Assembly: GCF_001729485.1 (NCBI RefSeq)
Contig: NZ_CP017157.1
Span: forward strand, 3,286,001 to 3,350,000
Reading direction: 5' to 3'
DNA: 64,000 bases
Source of the DNA: Streptomyces lydicus
Lineage (GTDB): Bacteria; Actinomycetota; Actinomycetes; Streptomycetales; Streptomycetaceae
Every line of letters begins with the position of its first letter. Positions within the stretch are counted from its first letter, which is position 1. Below the pieces are notes generated by a model. That model made no database searches and had not been told where the DNA came from. It worked only from the letters and a program-made list of their open reading frames with translations. The translations under genes and the position numbers were made by a program. Shown here one piece after another: positions 19,051-27,932 of the stretch.

Positions 19051-19830
19051 TCAGTCCTCCGTGCGGACATCGTCGCGGCCTCCGGTTTCCGCCGGCACCG
19101 CGAACAGCGCGGCGTATTCCCCGAATGCCCCGACCAGACCGGCCAGCAATTCACGGCCCTTCGCGGCGGAGGCGCGCGACGGCCGGCCGATGACCCCGGA
19201 TGCGGTATAGGCCGACATTCCCAGCGTCAGCAGATGCTTCCGGTCATCGGCGTCGCAATCCGCCGTTTCGTAGCCGTCCCTGACCAATTCGGGATGGGCG
19301 TGCAGCAGAATCGAGGTCTCGACCTCACCGGCGTGCATATCGCTGTGCGCGGGTGTCCGCACACCGGCCCGGTCGCGTGCCGCGTCCCAGTCGCCCGAGC
19401 CCGGGAAGAGCGCCATCCGTACGCCGCTTCCCGCGGATTCCTGCACCACATTGCGCAGTACGTAATTCCCGCCGTGGCCGTTGACCAGAATCAGCGTGCC
19501 GATGCCGGACCGGCGCAGCGATGCGGCGATGTCCGTGACGACCGCGTGGAGGGTCCGCGCCGAAATGCTGACGGTTCCCGGCCAGTCCGCGTGCTCCTGC
19601 GAGCAGGACACGGTCAGCGGCGGCAGCAGCAGGACCGGGTGCGCGGCGGCCAACTCCCGGGCGACGGTGCAGGCGATGACGGTGTCGGTGGTCAACGGCA
19701 GGTGAGCCCCGTGCTGTTCGAAGCTGCCGATGGGCAGGAGCGCCATCAGCGGCCGCCGGGCCCGTATGTCCTCGGTGGTGTCGGCCGGCAACAGGCCGCT
19801 GCCCGCCGTCGGTTGTCCCGGAGCGGTCAT
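19051..19830 (-). CDS. Creatininase-family amidohydrolase (possible FAPy deformylase)
   Basis: 259-residue metalloenzyme of the creatininase/MftE/ArfB family. The metal-binding motif LPIGSFEQHGAHLPLTTD (Glu, His, Asp ligands) and LILVNGHGGNYVLRNV are intact, as is HAGEVETS. In archaeal riboflavin/F420 synthesis a member of this family (ArfB) removes the formyl group from FAPy. The adjacent cyclohydrolase has the FAPy-producing residue, so the same step is inferred here. The start could be the ATG at 19830 or, less likely, an in-frame ATG at 19869. It is coupled to the reductase downstream. Confidence 0.83.
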   Translation of the reverse strand: MTAPGQPTAGSGLLPADTTEDIRARRPLMALLPIGSFEQHGAHLPLTTDTVIACTVARELAAAHPVLLLPPLTVSCSQEHADWPGTVSISARTLHAVVTDIAASLRRSGIGTLILVNGHGGNYVLRNVVQESAGSGVRMALFPGSGDWDAARDRAGVRTPAHSDMHAGEVETSILLHAHPELVRDGYETADCDADDRKHLLTLGMSAYTASGVIGRPSRASAAKGRELLAGLVGAFGEYAALFAVPAETGGRDDVRTED

Positions 19831-19943
19831 GGTGTGCTGCCGCCTTTCGTCGCCGGCCCTGCGCTTCATGGGCCTCGCAGCATACTTGTTGCCATTCTGA
19901 GTGATCTCTGCCCATCGATTCCCCACGCGGGTACCATCGCGCC

Positions 19944-20627
19944 ATGACCGACCCCGACGATGTTGCCGGCAGCGGCCGCGACGTGGCCGTCGCATTCGAT
20001 GACGCCCAGAAACCGTACGTGGAACGGGTGGTGGAGGTCCGGCTGCCCACCACGTACGGCGAATTCCTGGCGGTCGGCTATCTCGACCTTCGCAGTGGAA
20101 TCGAGCAAGTCGTGCTCGTCCACGGTGAGGTGGCGGGAACAGCCGTGCTGACCCGGGTGCATTCGGAATGCCTGACCGGTGATGTGTTCTCCTCCACGCA
20201 CTGCGAATGCGGTGACCAATTGTCCGCCGCGCTGCGCGCGATCGTGGCGGCCGGGCGGGGCGTGCTGGTCTATCTCCAGGGCCACGAGGGCCGGGGGATC
20301 GGGCTGCTGGCCAAGCTCCGGGCGATGAGGCTTCAGGAGGAGGGGCTGGACACGGTCGAGGCGAACATCGCGCTCGGGCTGCCGGTCGACGCCCGGGAGT
20401 ACCGCGTCGCGGCGGAGATGCTGCGGGACCTCGGGGTGCGGTCCGTACGCCTGCTGTCCAACAATCCGCGCAAGCGGGCGGCGCTGCTCCGGCACGGCAT
20501 AGCCGTCGCGGAGCAGGTGCCGCTGCTGATGGAGCCGCGGGCGGAGAACATCCGCTACCTGCGGGCCAAGCGGGAGCGGCTCGACCACGACCTGCCGCAT
20601 CTGGACGGCCTGCACGGCCTGAGCTGA
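19944..20627 (+). CDS. GTP cyclohydrolase II homologue, FAPy-forming (Met-switch) type
   Basis: 227 residues. Zinc ligands are Cys76, Cys87 and Cys89 ([17 protein letters not shown]). GTP-handling motifs are [26 protein letters not shown] and [10 protein letters not shown]. At the position of the E. coli RibA Tyr105 there is Met128 (KLRAM). In S. coelicolor SCO6655 the same Tyr-to-Met change makes the enzyme stop at the formylated pyrimidine FAPy. It is therefore probably not the housekeeping riboflavin enzyme. It is divergent from the creatininase gene and has no clear ribosome site, so the message may be leaderless. Confidence 0.9.
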   Translation: MTDPDDVAGSGRDVAVAFDDAQKPYVERVVEVRLPTTYGEFLAVGYLDLRSGIEQVVLVHGEVAGTAVLTRVHSECLTGDVFSSTHCECGDQLSAALRAIVAAGRGVLVYLQGHEGRGIGLLAKLRAMRLQEEGLDTVEANIALGLPVDAREYRVAAEMLRDLGVRSVRLLSNNPRKRAALLRHGIAVAEQVPLLMEPRAENIRYLRAKRERLDHDLPHLDGLHGLS

Positions 20628-20820
20628 CGCGGTCCGGTGCGGTCCGCCCGAGGGGGTGGCGCCCGCTGACCGCGGGCGGGCACGGAGGCTGACCGGAACC
20701 CTTCAAAATTCACCTGTCGCTTCATCTACACATAAAGCCGACATAAGCGCAAAATAAAGGTGCGTGGTCAGATGCCGCGCGGAAAACCGGCCAGGCTTGT
20801 GGATGAAGGAGGCGAGTCGC

Positions 20821-21261
20821 ATGGCCGACGTCTCACACCACAGGGGAGATCTCGCAGGTCACCCCGATGCATCTGAGATGCAGGCGCGATACGAGCGGGT
20901 TCTCGGCGGACGTGACGTGGTACTCGTCGACGGACCGGTGTTCCTGGTCGGCCTGTACTGCGCCGCTTCCCCGTGGATCGTCCACTACGCGGCCGCGCAG
21001 CCCGCGCTCACGACCCACAACCTCATCCTCGGGATCGCGATCGCCCTCCTGGCGGTCGGCTTCACCGTGACCCCCGAGCGGATGTACGGCCTGAGCGGTG
21101 CGATGTGCGCGATCGGCGTATGGATGATCATCTCGCCGTGGATCGTCGGCACCGGCGCGGACGCCGGTGTCATCTGGAACAACATCATCATCGGCGCCCT
21201 GACGTTCCTGTTGGGTGCCACCTGTGTCGCCGTGACGTCGAAGAGCCGCCGGGCGACATGA
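20821..21261 (+). CDS. SPW-repeat membrane protein
   Basis: 146 residues with four predicted transmembrane helices arranged as two repeats, each containing the SPW signature (AASPWIVHY near residue 56 and IISPWIVGTG near 103). The function of SPW proteins is unknown; they are small membrane proteins common in actinobacteria. GAAGGAGG lies ten bases before the ATG. The AT-rich stretch 20700-20765 upstream probably holds the promoter. Confidence 0.85.
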   Translation: MADVSHHRGDLAGHPDASEMQARYERVLGGRDVVLVDGPVFLVGLYCAASPWIVHYAAAQPALTTHNLILGIAIALLAVGFTVTPERMYGLSGAMCAIGVWMIISPWIVGTGADAGVIWNNIIIGALTFLLGATCVAVTSKSRRAT

Positions 21262-21296
21262 CGCGCGCTCCCCGTCACGGGGCGTGAGGGAACTGT

Positions 21297-21332
21297 CGGT
21301 CCGCTTGCCGTCTCCGGGCGGGAAGCGGACCG
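21297..21332. terminator. Hairpin after the SPW protein gene
   Basis: Ten-base complementary arms, CGGTCCGCTT (21297-21306) and AAGCGGACCG (21323-21332), lie 35 bases after the SPW stop and before the convergent small membrane-protein gene. Confidence 0.55.
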
Positions 21333-21386
21333 GCGGTCCGTGCGGCCGGCCCGCTCGACGCGCCGGCGCGCTGCGCGTAACGGCCG

Positions 21387-21653
21387 CTACGGCCGCCGGC
21401 CCGGCCCGCCGCCCGCCAGGTGGGCCGCCAGCCCGGCCAGCACCAGTCCGCCCGCGAGCAGCAGACCGTGTGCCAGTACGAGCCCGGCGGCCAGGCTGAC
21501 GGCCGCGGCTGCCGGGACCAGCCGGCCGAGGCCGCGGTGGCGGGGCCCGGCCGGGCGGCCGGTCCACGGGGCGCGGAGGTGCGGCGAGGGAGCGGCGTCG
21601 TGCCGGAAGCGTTCGGCGAGCTCGCCGAAGGGCCGGTCGTCGTAGGGGGACAG
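21387..21653 (-). CDS. Small membrane protein, DUF3040-like (probable CTG start)
   Basis: About 88 residues beginning LSPYDDRPFGELAERFRHD, which looks like the start of DUF3040 proteins, followed by two hydrophobic segments rich in Ala, Leu and Gly near the C-terminus. No ATG or GTG is available in this stretch. The CTG at 21653 lies seven bases after GGAGG and is my best start. The open frame continues upstream but becomes Pro/Gly/Arg low complexity. The function is unknown. Confidence 0.45.
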   Translation of the reverse strand: MSPYDDRPFGELAERFRHDAAPSPHLRAPWTGRPAGPRHRGLGRLVPAAAAVSLAAGLVLAHGLLLAGGLVLAGLAAHLAGGGPGRRP

Positions 21654-21991
21654 TGGCGTCCCTCCTCTCCCGGGCGGAGGCCGCGCCGTAGGGATCACCC
21701 AACCAAGGGGGCGTGACAACGCCACCTGCCCTGTTGTGCCCGGCGGGGCCCCGCCCCTAACGCCGGGCGGCGCCTCGTCCAACGATCGTGGCGCTCCGGC
21801 GACTTCGGCGCCGGGGTGGCGCGGGGGCTGCCGCGTCGCCGCTCCGGTCCGCGGGGCTCCCGGGCCGGGCCCGGAACCCGGCCCGGTGCGCCCGGCCGGT
21901 GCCCGCCGCGCACGCATGCGGCCGTCGGGCAAATTGGGTTAAATCGGTTGCGTGGGGTATTGGCTAGGCCACCCCGGAGAGGTAGCGTCCC
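21654..21991. other. Intergenic region upstream of the sulfatase-like gene
   Basis: No gene recognised. The AT-richer stretch around 21930-21965 probably contains the promoter of the rightward metallohydrolase gene. The rest is GC-rich sequence whose open frames look like shadows. Confidence 0.45.
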
Positions 21992-23818
21992 GTGACCGCT
22001 CTGCCCGTGGATGATCACGAAGATTTCGCCGATGCCGACCGCGGCTTCATCGCCGCGCTCGATCCGCCCGAGATCACCATGGACGACGGCCGGGTGGTCT
22101 GGAACGCCGAGGCGTACGGCTTCCTCGCCCAGAACCGCCCCGACGCCGCGCACGAGAGCCTGTGGCGCCAGGGCCGGCTGGTCAGCCGCCAGGGTCTGTT
22201 CGAGGTCACCGACGGCATCTACCAGGTCCGCGGTCTGGACTTCGCGCACATGACGCTGGTCGAGGGCGATCACGGGGTGATCGTCATCGATCCGCTGCAC
22301 TCCGTCGAGACCGCCGCCGCGGCGCTGGAGCTCTACCGCAAGCACCGCGGCGACCAGCCGGTCACCGGCCTGATCTACACCCACTCGCACCGGGAACACT
22401 TCGGCGGCGCCCGCGGCGTACTGCCCCACGACCACCACCCCGTGCCGGTGCTCGCGCCGGCCGGCTTCCTGGAGCACGCGGTCGGCGAGCACCTGCACGC
22501 CGGCCCCGCGATGCGCCGGCGGGCCGTCTACGCCTACGGCGACGGACTCCCCAAGGCGCCGGACGGCCAGATCGGCTGCGGCCTCGGCGCCACCCGCTCC
22601 ACCGGCACCGTGACCCTGGTCCCGCCGACCGTGGACATCACCCGCACCGGTCACGAAGAGATCCTCGACGGTGTCCGCCTCGTCTTCCAGCTCACCCCGG
22701 GCGCCGAGGCACCCGCGGAGATGAACTTCTGCCTCCCGGCCCACCGGGCGCTGTGCCTGGCCGAGAACCTCACCCACACCCTGCACCAGCTCCTCCCGCT
22801 GTACGGCGGTGCCGTCAGCGACGCCCGGGCCTGGTCGCGTCACCTGGGCGAGGCGCTCGCCCTCTTCGGTGGTGAGGTGGAGGTCGCCTTCGCCTGCCAC
22901 CACTGGCCGACCTGGGGCAAGGAGCGCGTCACCGCCCTGCTGGCCGAGCAGCGCGACCTCTACGCCTATCTGCACGACCAGACCCTGCGGCTGCTCAACG
23001 AGGGGCGCACCGGCCCCGAGATCGCCGAGGAACTGCGGCTGCCGCCGGGCCTCGCGCGGGGCTGGGCGCACCGCGGCTACTACGGTTCGGTCAGCCACAA
23101 CGTCAAGGCGATCTCCCAGCGCTACCTGGGGTGGTTCGACGGCAACCCCGCCCACCTGTGGGAGCACCCCCCTGCCGAGCAGGCCAAGCGCTACGTGCAC
23201 GCCCTGGGAGGCGTCGAGGCCACCGTGGACGCGGGCAAGCGGTACGCCGCCGACGGCGATCTGCGGTTCGCCGCCACCCTCCTCAACCACGCCGTCTTCG
23301 CCGATCCGAAGAACCTCCGCGCCCGCCGCGCACTCGCCCTGGTCTACGAACGGCTGGGCCACGGCAGCGAGAACGCCGTCTGGCGCAACTGCTACCTCAC
23401 CGGCGCCATGGAACTGCGCGGCACCCTCGCCGAACCGCCGCCGGACACCGCCGGTCCCGAGACGGCCGCGCTGCTCACCGTCGACCAGCTCCTCGACGCG
23501 CTCGCCCTCCGCGTCGACGGCCCACGCGCCTGGTCCACGGCACTGGCCCTGGACCTCTACCTCCCCGACGAGGACCGGACCTGGCAGCTGACGCTCTCCA
23601 ACGGGGCCCTCACACACGTCAGTTCGCCCGGCGTACCCACGCCCCGCGACGACCGCCGCCCGGACCTGACGCTCACCCTCACCAAGCCCCAGCTGGTCGA
23701 ACTCCTCGCCGGCCAGGGCCCGACCGGGGCCGCGCAGGACGGCGAGACCGGAGCGCTCCACCAGCTACTCGGCCTGCTGAGCACCCCCCACCCCACCTTC
23801 CCCCTCGTGACCCCCTGA
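21992..23818 (+). CDS. Alkyl-sulfatase-like metallo-beta-lactamase-fold hydrolase
   Basis: 608 residues matching the SdsA1/BDS1 type: an N-terminal metallo-beta-lactamase domain, an alkyl-sulfatase dimerisation domain (about 330-460) and a C-terminal SCP2-like lipid-binding domain (about 490-600). The metal motif is THSHREHFGG, with Glu where the family normally has Asp. Other ligands and motifs (LAENLTHTLHQL, ACHHWPTWG, KAISQRYLGWFDG) are conserved. It would hydrolyse primary alkyl sulfates to alcohol plus sulfate. No signal peptide is seen, so it is cytoplasmic. GTG start after GGAGAGG. Confidence 0.85.
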   Translation: MTALPVDDHEDFADADRGFIAALDPPEITMDDGRVVWNAEAYGFLAQNRPDAAHESLWRQGRLVSRQGLFEVTDGIYQVRGLDFAHMTLVEGDHGVIVIDPLHSVETAAAALELYRKHRGDQPVTGLIYTHSHREHFGGARGVLPHDHHPVPVLAPAGFLEHAVGEHLHAGPAMRRRAVYAYGDGLPKAPDGQIGCGLGATRSTGTVTLVPPTVDITRTGHEEILDGVRLVFQLTPGAEAPAEMNFCLPAHRALCLAENLTHTLHQLLPLYGGAVSDARAWSRHLGEALALFGGEVEVAFACHHWPTWGKERVTALLAEQRDLYAYLHDQTLRLLNEGRTGPEIAEELRLPPGLARGWAHRGYYGSVSHNVKAISQRYLGWFDGNPAHLWEHPPAEQAKRYVHALGGVEATVDAGKRYAADGDLRFAATLLNHAVFADPKNLRARRALALVYERLGHGSENAVWRNCYLTGAMELRGTLAEPPPDTAGPETAALLTVDQLLDALALRVDGPRAWSTALALDLYLPDEDRTWQLTLSNGALTHVSSPGVPTPRDDRRPDLTLTLTKPQLVELLAGQGPTGAAQDGETGALHQLLGLLSTPHPTFPLVTP

Positions 23819-23909
23819 CCGGCCGCGGCACCCGGGCGTCAACTTCGTGCCGCGCACCGCATACGCCACCCTGCGCCACCCGACGCCACAGCTGGGGCAC
23901 ACTGGGCCC

Positions 23910-25940
23910 GTGGTAAGCAGCATTCCCCAGAAGTCGACCAGTTTCGTCGGCCGCCGAAATGAACTACGGCATCTTTCCCAGGAGTTGACGGCACACCGGC
24001 TGATCACCCTGACCGGCCCCGGCGGCGTGGGCAAGACCCGGATCGCCATACGGGCCGCGGAGGCCGCCGCGGGGCAGTTCCCCGACGGGGTCTGCTGGGC
24101 CGACCTCTGGCCGCTGCACGGTGACGGGCTGCTGCTCGCCACCGTCTGCGACGCCGTCGGACTGGCCGACCACACGGCGCGGACCCCGGCGGCCGCACTG
24201 TGCGCCTGGCTCGCCGACAAACAGCTGCTGCTGGTGCTCGACTCCTGCGAACACCTCGTCGACGCCTGCCGCGACCTCCTCGGGGACCTGCTGACGGCCG
24301 CCCCCCGGCTGACCGTGCTGGTCACCAGCCGTCAGCCGCTGGACCTCGCCGGCGAGCGGGTCACCGAGATCGGCCCGCTGCCGTGCACCGGCGACAACGA
24401 CGCGCTGGCCCTGCTCGCCGACCGGGCCGGCAGCGCCGCCCCCGGCCTGCACCTGACCGACCCGCAGCACGCGGCCGCCGCCGGCACCATCTGCCGCCGC
24501 CTCGAAGGCATCCCGCTCGCCCTGGAACTGGCCGGCGCCCAGCTGGCCACCAGCTCCGTCGAGCGGATCGCCGAACGGCTCGCCACCCGCTTCGACACTC
24601 TTGACGGCGACGGACCGCCGCGCCCCCCGCGGCACCGGACGCTGCGCTGCGCCATCGGCTGGAGCCACGAGCTGTGCACCCCGCTCGAACGGCTGCTGTG
24701 GGCCCGGCTCTCCGTCTTCCGCGGCACCTTCGACGAGGACTCCGCCGGCGCGGTCTGTGCCGGCGGCCCGCTCTCCGCGGACGGGGTACGCACCGCGCTG
24801 GCCGGACTGGCCGCCAAGTCGGTGCTCACCCGCGAGGGCGGCCGCTACCGGATGCTCGACACCCTGCGCGAGTACGGCCGGCTGTGGCTCGGCGAACTGG
24901 ACGAGGTGGCGGCCCTCGCCGACCGGCACGCCGCGCACTTCGTCGACTTCGGCCGCCGCGCCGAACAGGGCTGGCTCGGCCCCGAACAGGTCGACTGGTA
25001 CGGCAGGGTCGCCGACGCCCACGTCGACCTGTGCACCGCGCTGGACCACCTCCTCGTCAGCGACCCGGAGCGGGCCCAGGAACTCAGCGCCGCGATCGGC
25101 TTCTTCTGGAGCTGCTGCGGCCATCTGCACGAGGCCCGCGACTACCTGGCCCGCGCCCTGGCCGCCCACCAGGGCCCGAGCCGGGCCCGCACCCGGGCGC
25201 TGTGGGCCCTGGGCGTCGCCGTCCTCCTGCAGGGCGATCTGCCGTTCGCCGACGAGCTGGGCCTTGCCTGCTCGCGCGCGGCGCTGACCTCCGACGACGC
25301 GGAGGCGGTGCTGGCGGCCGGGTATCTCGTGGGCCTCACGCATCTGATGGCCGGCCGCCCGATGTCCGCGCACGCCGTCGCGCAACAGGTCCTCGGCCCG
25401 CCGCCGGACGCCCCGTTCGACTCACCCGGCCGGCTGCGCTGCCACCTCGTGCGGATCTTCGCGCTCACCGCCCTCGGCAAGCTCACCGAGGCGCGCGCCG
25501 AGGCCACCGCGCTGCGCCGGGGCTGTGTCCGGCGCGGCGAACACTGGACCCGCTCCTACACCGACTACCAGCTCTCCCTGATCTCGCTGTTCCAGGGCCG
25601 CGCCGAGGAGTCCGCGGAGCACGCCCGCGCGATGCTCGCCGCCAAACAGGGCATCGGCGACAAGTTCGGGATCGCCCTCGGCCTGGACCTGCTCGCCGCC
25701 GCGGTGGCGGCCCGCGGCGACGGCGCGGCAGCCGCCCGGGTCTACGGCAGCGGCCAGGCCATCTGGCGCACCGTCGGGCATCCGCAGCGCGGCACCCCCG
25801 AACTGCGCGCGGTCCGCGAGGAGTGCGAACAGCGGGCCCGCGCGGCCATCGGCGACGCCGCCTACGCGGAGGCCTTCCGCCGGGCCAGCGAGGAACGTCC
25901 GGGAACCTCGCTCGCCCGGATCCTGGCGGGCGACCTCTGA
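23910..25940 (+). CDS. AfsR/LuxR-type ATPase-TPR regulatory protein without a DNA-binding domain
   Basis: 676 residues. It begins STSFVGRRNELRHL, then the Walker A GPGGVGKTR, Walker B LLLVLDSCEH and the VTSRQPL sensor motif of STAND-type ATPases, followed by TPR-like helices to the end (IGFFWSCCGHLHEARDYLARAL and similar). Related regulators add a C-terminal LuxR or N-terminal SARP DNA-binding domain; none is present here. It may act through protein contacts. The start is uncertain: the GTG at 23910 fits the conserved beginning, and the GTG at 23847 is the alternative. It converges on the DUF6895 operon. Confidence 0.82.
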   Translation: MVSSIPQKSTSFVGRRNELRHLSQELTAHRLITLTGPGGVGKTRIAIRAAEAAAGQFPDGVCWADLWPLHGDGLLLATVCDAVGLADHTARTPAAALCAWLADKQLLLVLDSCEHLVDACRDLLGDLLTAAPRLTVLVTSRQPLDLAGERVTEIGPLPCTGDNDALALLADRAGSAAPGLHLTDPQHAAAAGTICRRLEGIPLALELAGAQLATSSVERIAERLATRFDTLDGDGPPRPPRHRTLRCAIGWSHELCTPLERLLWARLSVFRGTFDEDSAGAVCAGGPLSADGVRTALAGLAAKSVLTREGGRYRMLDTLREYGRLWLGELDEVAALADRHAAHFVDFGRRAEQGWLGPEQVDWYGRVADAHVDLCTALDHLLVSDPERAQELSAAIGFFWSCCGHLHEARDYLARALAAHQGPSRARTRALWALGVAVLLQGDLPFADELGLACSRAALTSDDAEAVLAAGYLVGLTHLMAGRPMSAHAVAQQVLGPPPDAPFDSPGRLRCHLVRIFALTALGKLTEARAEATALRRGCVRRGEHWTRSYTDYQLSLISLFQGRAEESAEHARAMLAAKQGIGDKFGIALGLDLLAAAVAARGDGAAAARVYGSGQAIWRTVGHPQRGTPELRAVREECEQRARAAIGDAAYAEAFRRASEERPGTSLARILAGDL

Positions 25941-25974
25941 CCGCCGGCGGCCGCCGGTCCGGCGCTGCCCGGGC

Positions 25975-27012
25975 TCAGTCACGCGGCTCGCCCGCCAGTG
26001 TGTACAGCAGCTCGTACGCGGTGGTGATCATCCGGCAGGTGCGGCCCCGGCGGGTGGCCAGCGCGACCAGGCCGGTGTGCGTCGCCGGGTGGTAGCCCAG
26101 GAACGCCTGCTGGCCGAACGTCGCCCCGACGTGGAAGAGCAGCGGCCCGCGCGGTGCCGGGTGCTGGTACCACGTCAGGGTGTGGGTGTTGCGGTGCCGC
26201 CAGCCCCGCCGCAGCAGCGGAACCTGCACGTCGCGCAGCGGGCCGGCCAGCGGCGTGTCCTCGGGCGAGAGGAGCGCCTCCAGATAGCCGAGCAGGTCGC
26301 CGGGGGTGGCGCGGACCGACCCGGCGGCGTGGAAGGCGCCCATGTCGGCGCTGCGCACCGGCGTCACCCCGTTCGTGCGGTGGCCGATGGCATCGGTGCC
26401 GGTGGTGCCCGGGCCCAGGCTGGTGTCGGTCAGGCCGAGCGGACGCAGCACCCGGTCGGAGAGCAGCGCCGGGTAGCCGACGCCGGCGGCCCGGGACAGG
26501 GCCGGCCCCAGCAGCGCCACCCCGAAGTTGGAGTAGCGCCAGCGGGTGCCCGGCCGGTGCCGCGGCCGGGTCCGGGCGAAGGTCTGCAGCAGCCGCTCGG
26601 TGTCGTAGGCGGCGTACCCGTTGGCGTACGGGTGCACCAGCGCACCGGCGACCAGGTCGGTGGGGATCCGCGGCAGCCCCGAGGTGTGGGTGGCCAGGTG
26701 CCACAGGGTGATCCGCCGCGTGTACGGATGCCGCAGCGGCAGCTCCGGCAGATGCGCGACGAGCGGATCGTCCAGCGCCAGCACCCCGTCCCCGGCCAGG
26801 TCGGCCAGCAGCAGCACGGTGAAGGTCTTGGACAGCGAGCCCAGTTCGTAGCGCAGGGCGTGGCGCGGGGTGGGCGGCGACAGGGCGGAGCCACCGGTGA
26901 CCACCGTCCGTCGGCCCCGCCGGGTGACGCCCAGCACGATGTCCGGCGCGTCGATGTGGGTGACCGCTTCCGCGAGGCGGTCGGCGAGCGCGGGGCCGCG
27001 GTCCGGGCTCAT
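25975..27012 (-). CDS. Beta-lactamase/serine hydrolase family protein
   Basis: 345 residues of the class C / EstB-like fold. The nucleophile motif SxxK is GSLSKTFT (about residue 58), the YxN motif is YSNFGVALLG, and the third motif is HVGATFGQQ. No signal peptide is visible, so it is probably cytoplasmic and an esterase or peptidase rather than a true beta-lactamase. It is the last gene of a five-gene operon with the 61-residue peptide and two DUF6895-like proteins, overlapping the previous gene by ATGA. A role in trimming the peptide or releasing a product is conceivable but not shown. Confidence 0.8.
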   Translation of the reverse strand: MSPDRGPALADRLAEAVTHIDAPDIVLGVTRRGRRTVVTGGSALSPPTPRHALRYELGSLSKTFTVLLLADLAGDGVLALDDPLVAHLPELPLRHPYTRRITLWHLATHTSGLPRIPTDLVAGALVHPYANGYAAYDTERLLQTFARTRPRHRPGTRWRYSNFGVALLGPALSRAAGVGYPALLSDRVLRPLGLTDTSLGPGTTGTDAIGHRTNGVTPVRSADMGAFHAAGSVRATPGDLLGYLEALLSPEDTPLAGPLRDVQVPLLRRGWRHRNTHTLTWYQHPAPRGPLLFHVGATFGQQAFLGYHPATHTGLVALATRRGRTCRMITTAYELLYTLAGEPRD

Positions 27013-27932
27013 CGGACGGCGGACATCGCCCGGGACGTGGCCATCGCCGACGCGAACGCGGCGACCAGCGTCGGGTGGTGGACCAGGTCGAAGACGCGGG
27101 CCGGATCGCCCTCGGGCATCCGGCGCTGGATCGGCATCGCGCCACTGGCCGACTGCGCCCCGGCGTACCGCTCCCACAGCGCGGCGTCCAGCGTGGGCCG
27201 TGGCAGACAGGCGTCGACGACCAGCAGTTCGCCCAGCAGGTCCCAGTGTTCGAGGTCGGCCCAGTCGTCCATCCAGGCGGGCAGGTACCGGGTGAGGTAG
27301 TCGGCGAGGTCCGGCGGGATCCGGTCGGGGGCCTCGCCCCAGTTGGTGAGGTGGAAGACGGTGTGGGTGAGGTCGTAGGCGATGTGCAGCTGCACCGTCC
27401 AGGGCTCGGGCAGCTGCCCCAGCCAGGTGCGGGCCACGGCCTCGCCGAAATCACTGCTGGGCGCCAGGCCCAGCTTGCGTTCGGCGTTGAGCACCCCGAG
27501 TCGCCGGTTGGGCATCATCTCCAGCGCGGTCCAGGTGGCGGTGCGCCGGCAGACCTCCACCGCCGCCTCCAGCCCCGGGTGGCGGTGCCCCAGCTCGTGG
27601 AACGTCGCATAGACCTCCAGCGGCACGGGGGAGAGCGGCTCGTCGTGCTGGAGGCGGGCCAGCACATTGCCGCCGTCCAGCAGCTCCCGCCAGGCGAAGT
27701 CCAGCAGCTGCCCGGCGCGGGCCTTCTGCCGGGACCCGGCCACCCCCTCCCGGAAGAGCACCTGCATGTTGAGGGCCAGCTCCCCGATCGGCTTGAGCCG
27801 CTCCACGACCGCGCCGTTGTTGACGAGGTCGTCGGGGGTCAGCCGGAAGTGCTCACGGTGCTCGTCGAGCCAGGACAGGGCCCGGTCGCCGACACCGTGC
27901 AGCAGGGCGGGGGACGCGGCCGACACGGTCAC
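27009..27932 (-). CDS. DUF6895-like protein, copy 2
   Basis: 307-residue soluble, mostly helical protein of unknown function. It shares a layout with its upstream neighbour: WLDEHREHFRL near the N-terminus, ERLKPIGELAL, LGVLNAERKLGL, then AYDLTHTVFHLTNWG and LGELLVVDACLP. The DLTH-x3-HLT element has two regularly placed His residues that could bind metal. It begins at a GTG overlapping the previous stop (GTGA) and ends in the ATG of the serine hydrolase. Confidence 0.75.
   Translation of the reverse strand: MTVSAASPALLHGVGDRALSWLDEHREHFRLTPDDLVNNGAVVERLKPIGELALNMQVLFREGVAGSRQKARAGQLLDFAWRELLDGGNVLARLQHDEPLSPVPLEVYATFHELGHRHPGLEAAVEVCRRTATWTALEMMPNRRLGVLNAERKLGLAPSSDFGEAVARTWLGQLPEPWTVQLHIAYDLTHTVFHLTNWGEAPDRIPPDLADYLTRYLPAWMDDWADLEHWDLLGELLVVDACLPRPTLDAALWERYAGAQSASGAMPIQRRMPEGDPARVFDLVHHPTLVAAFASAMATSRAMSAVR

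Noticed and set aside
25975..27012. Calling the serine hydrolase a genuine secreted beta-lactamase
   Set aside because: SxxK and YxN are present but no signal peptide is visible and it belongs to an operon with unrelated proteins, so only the fold family is claimed.
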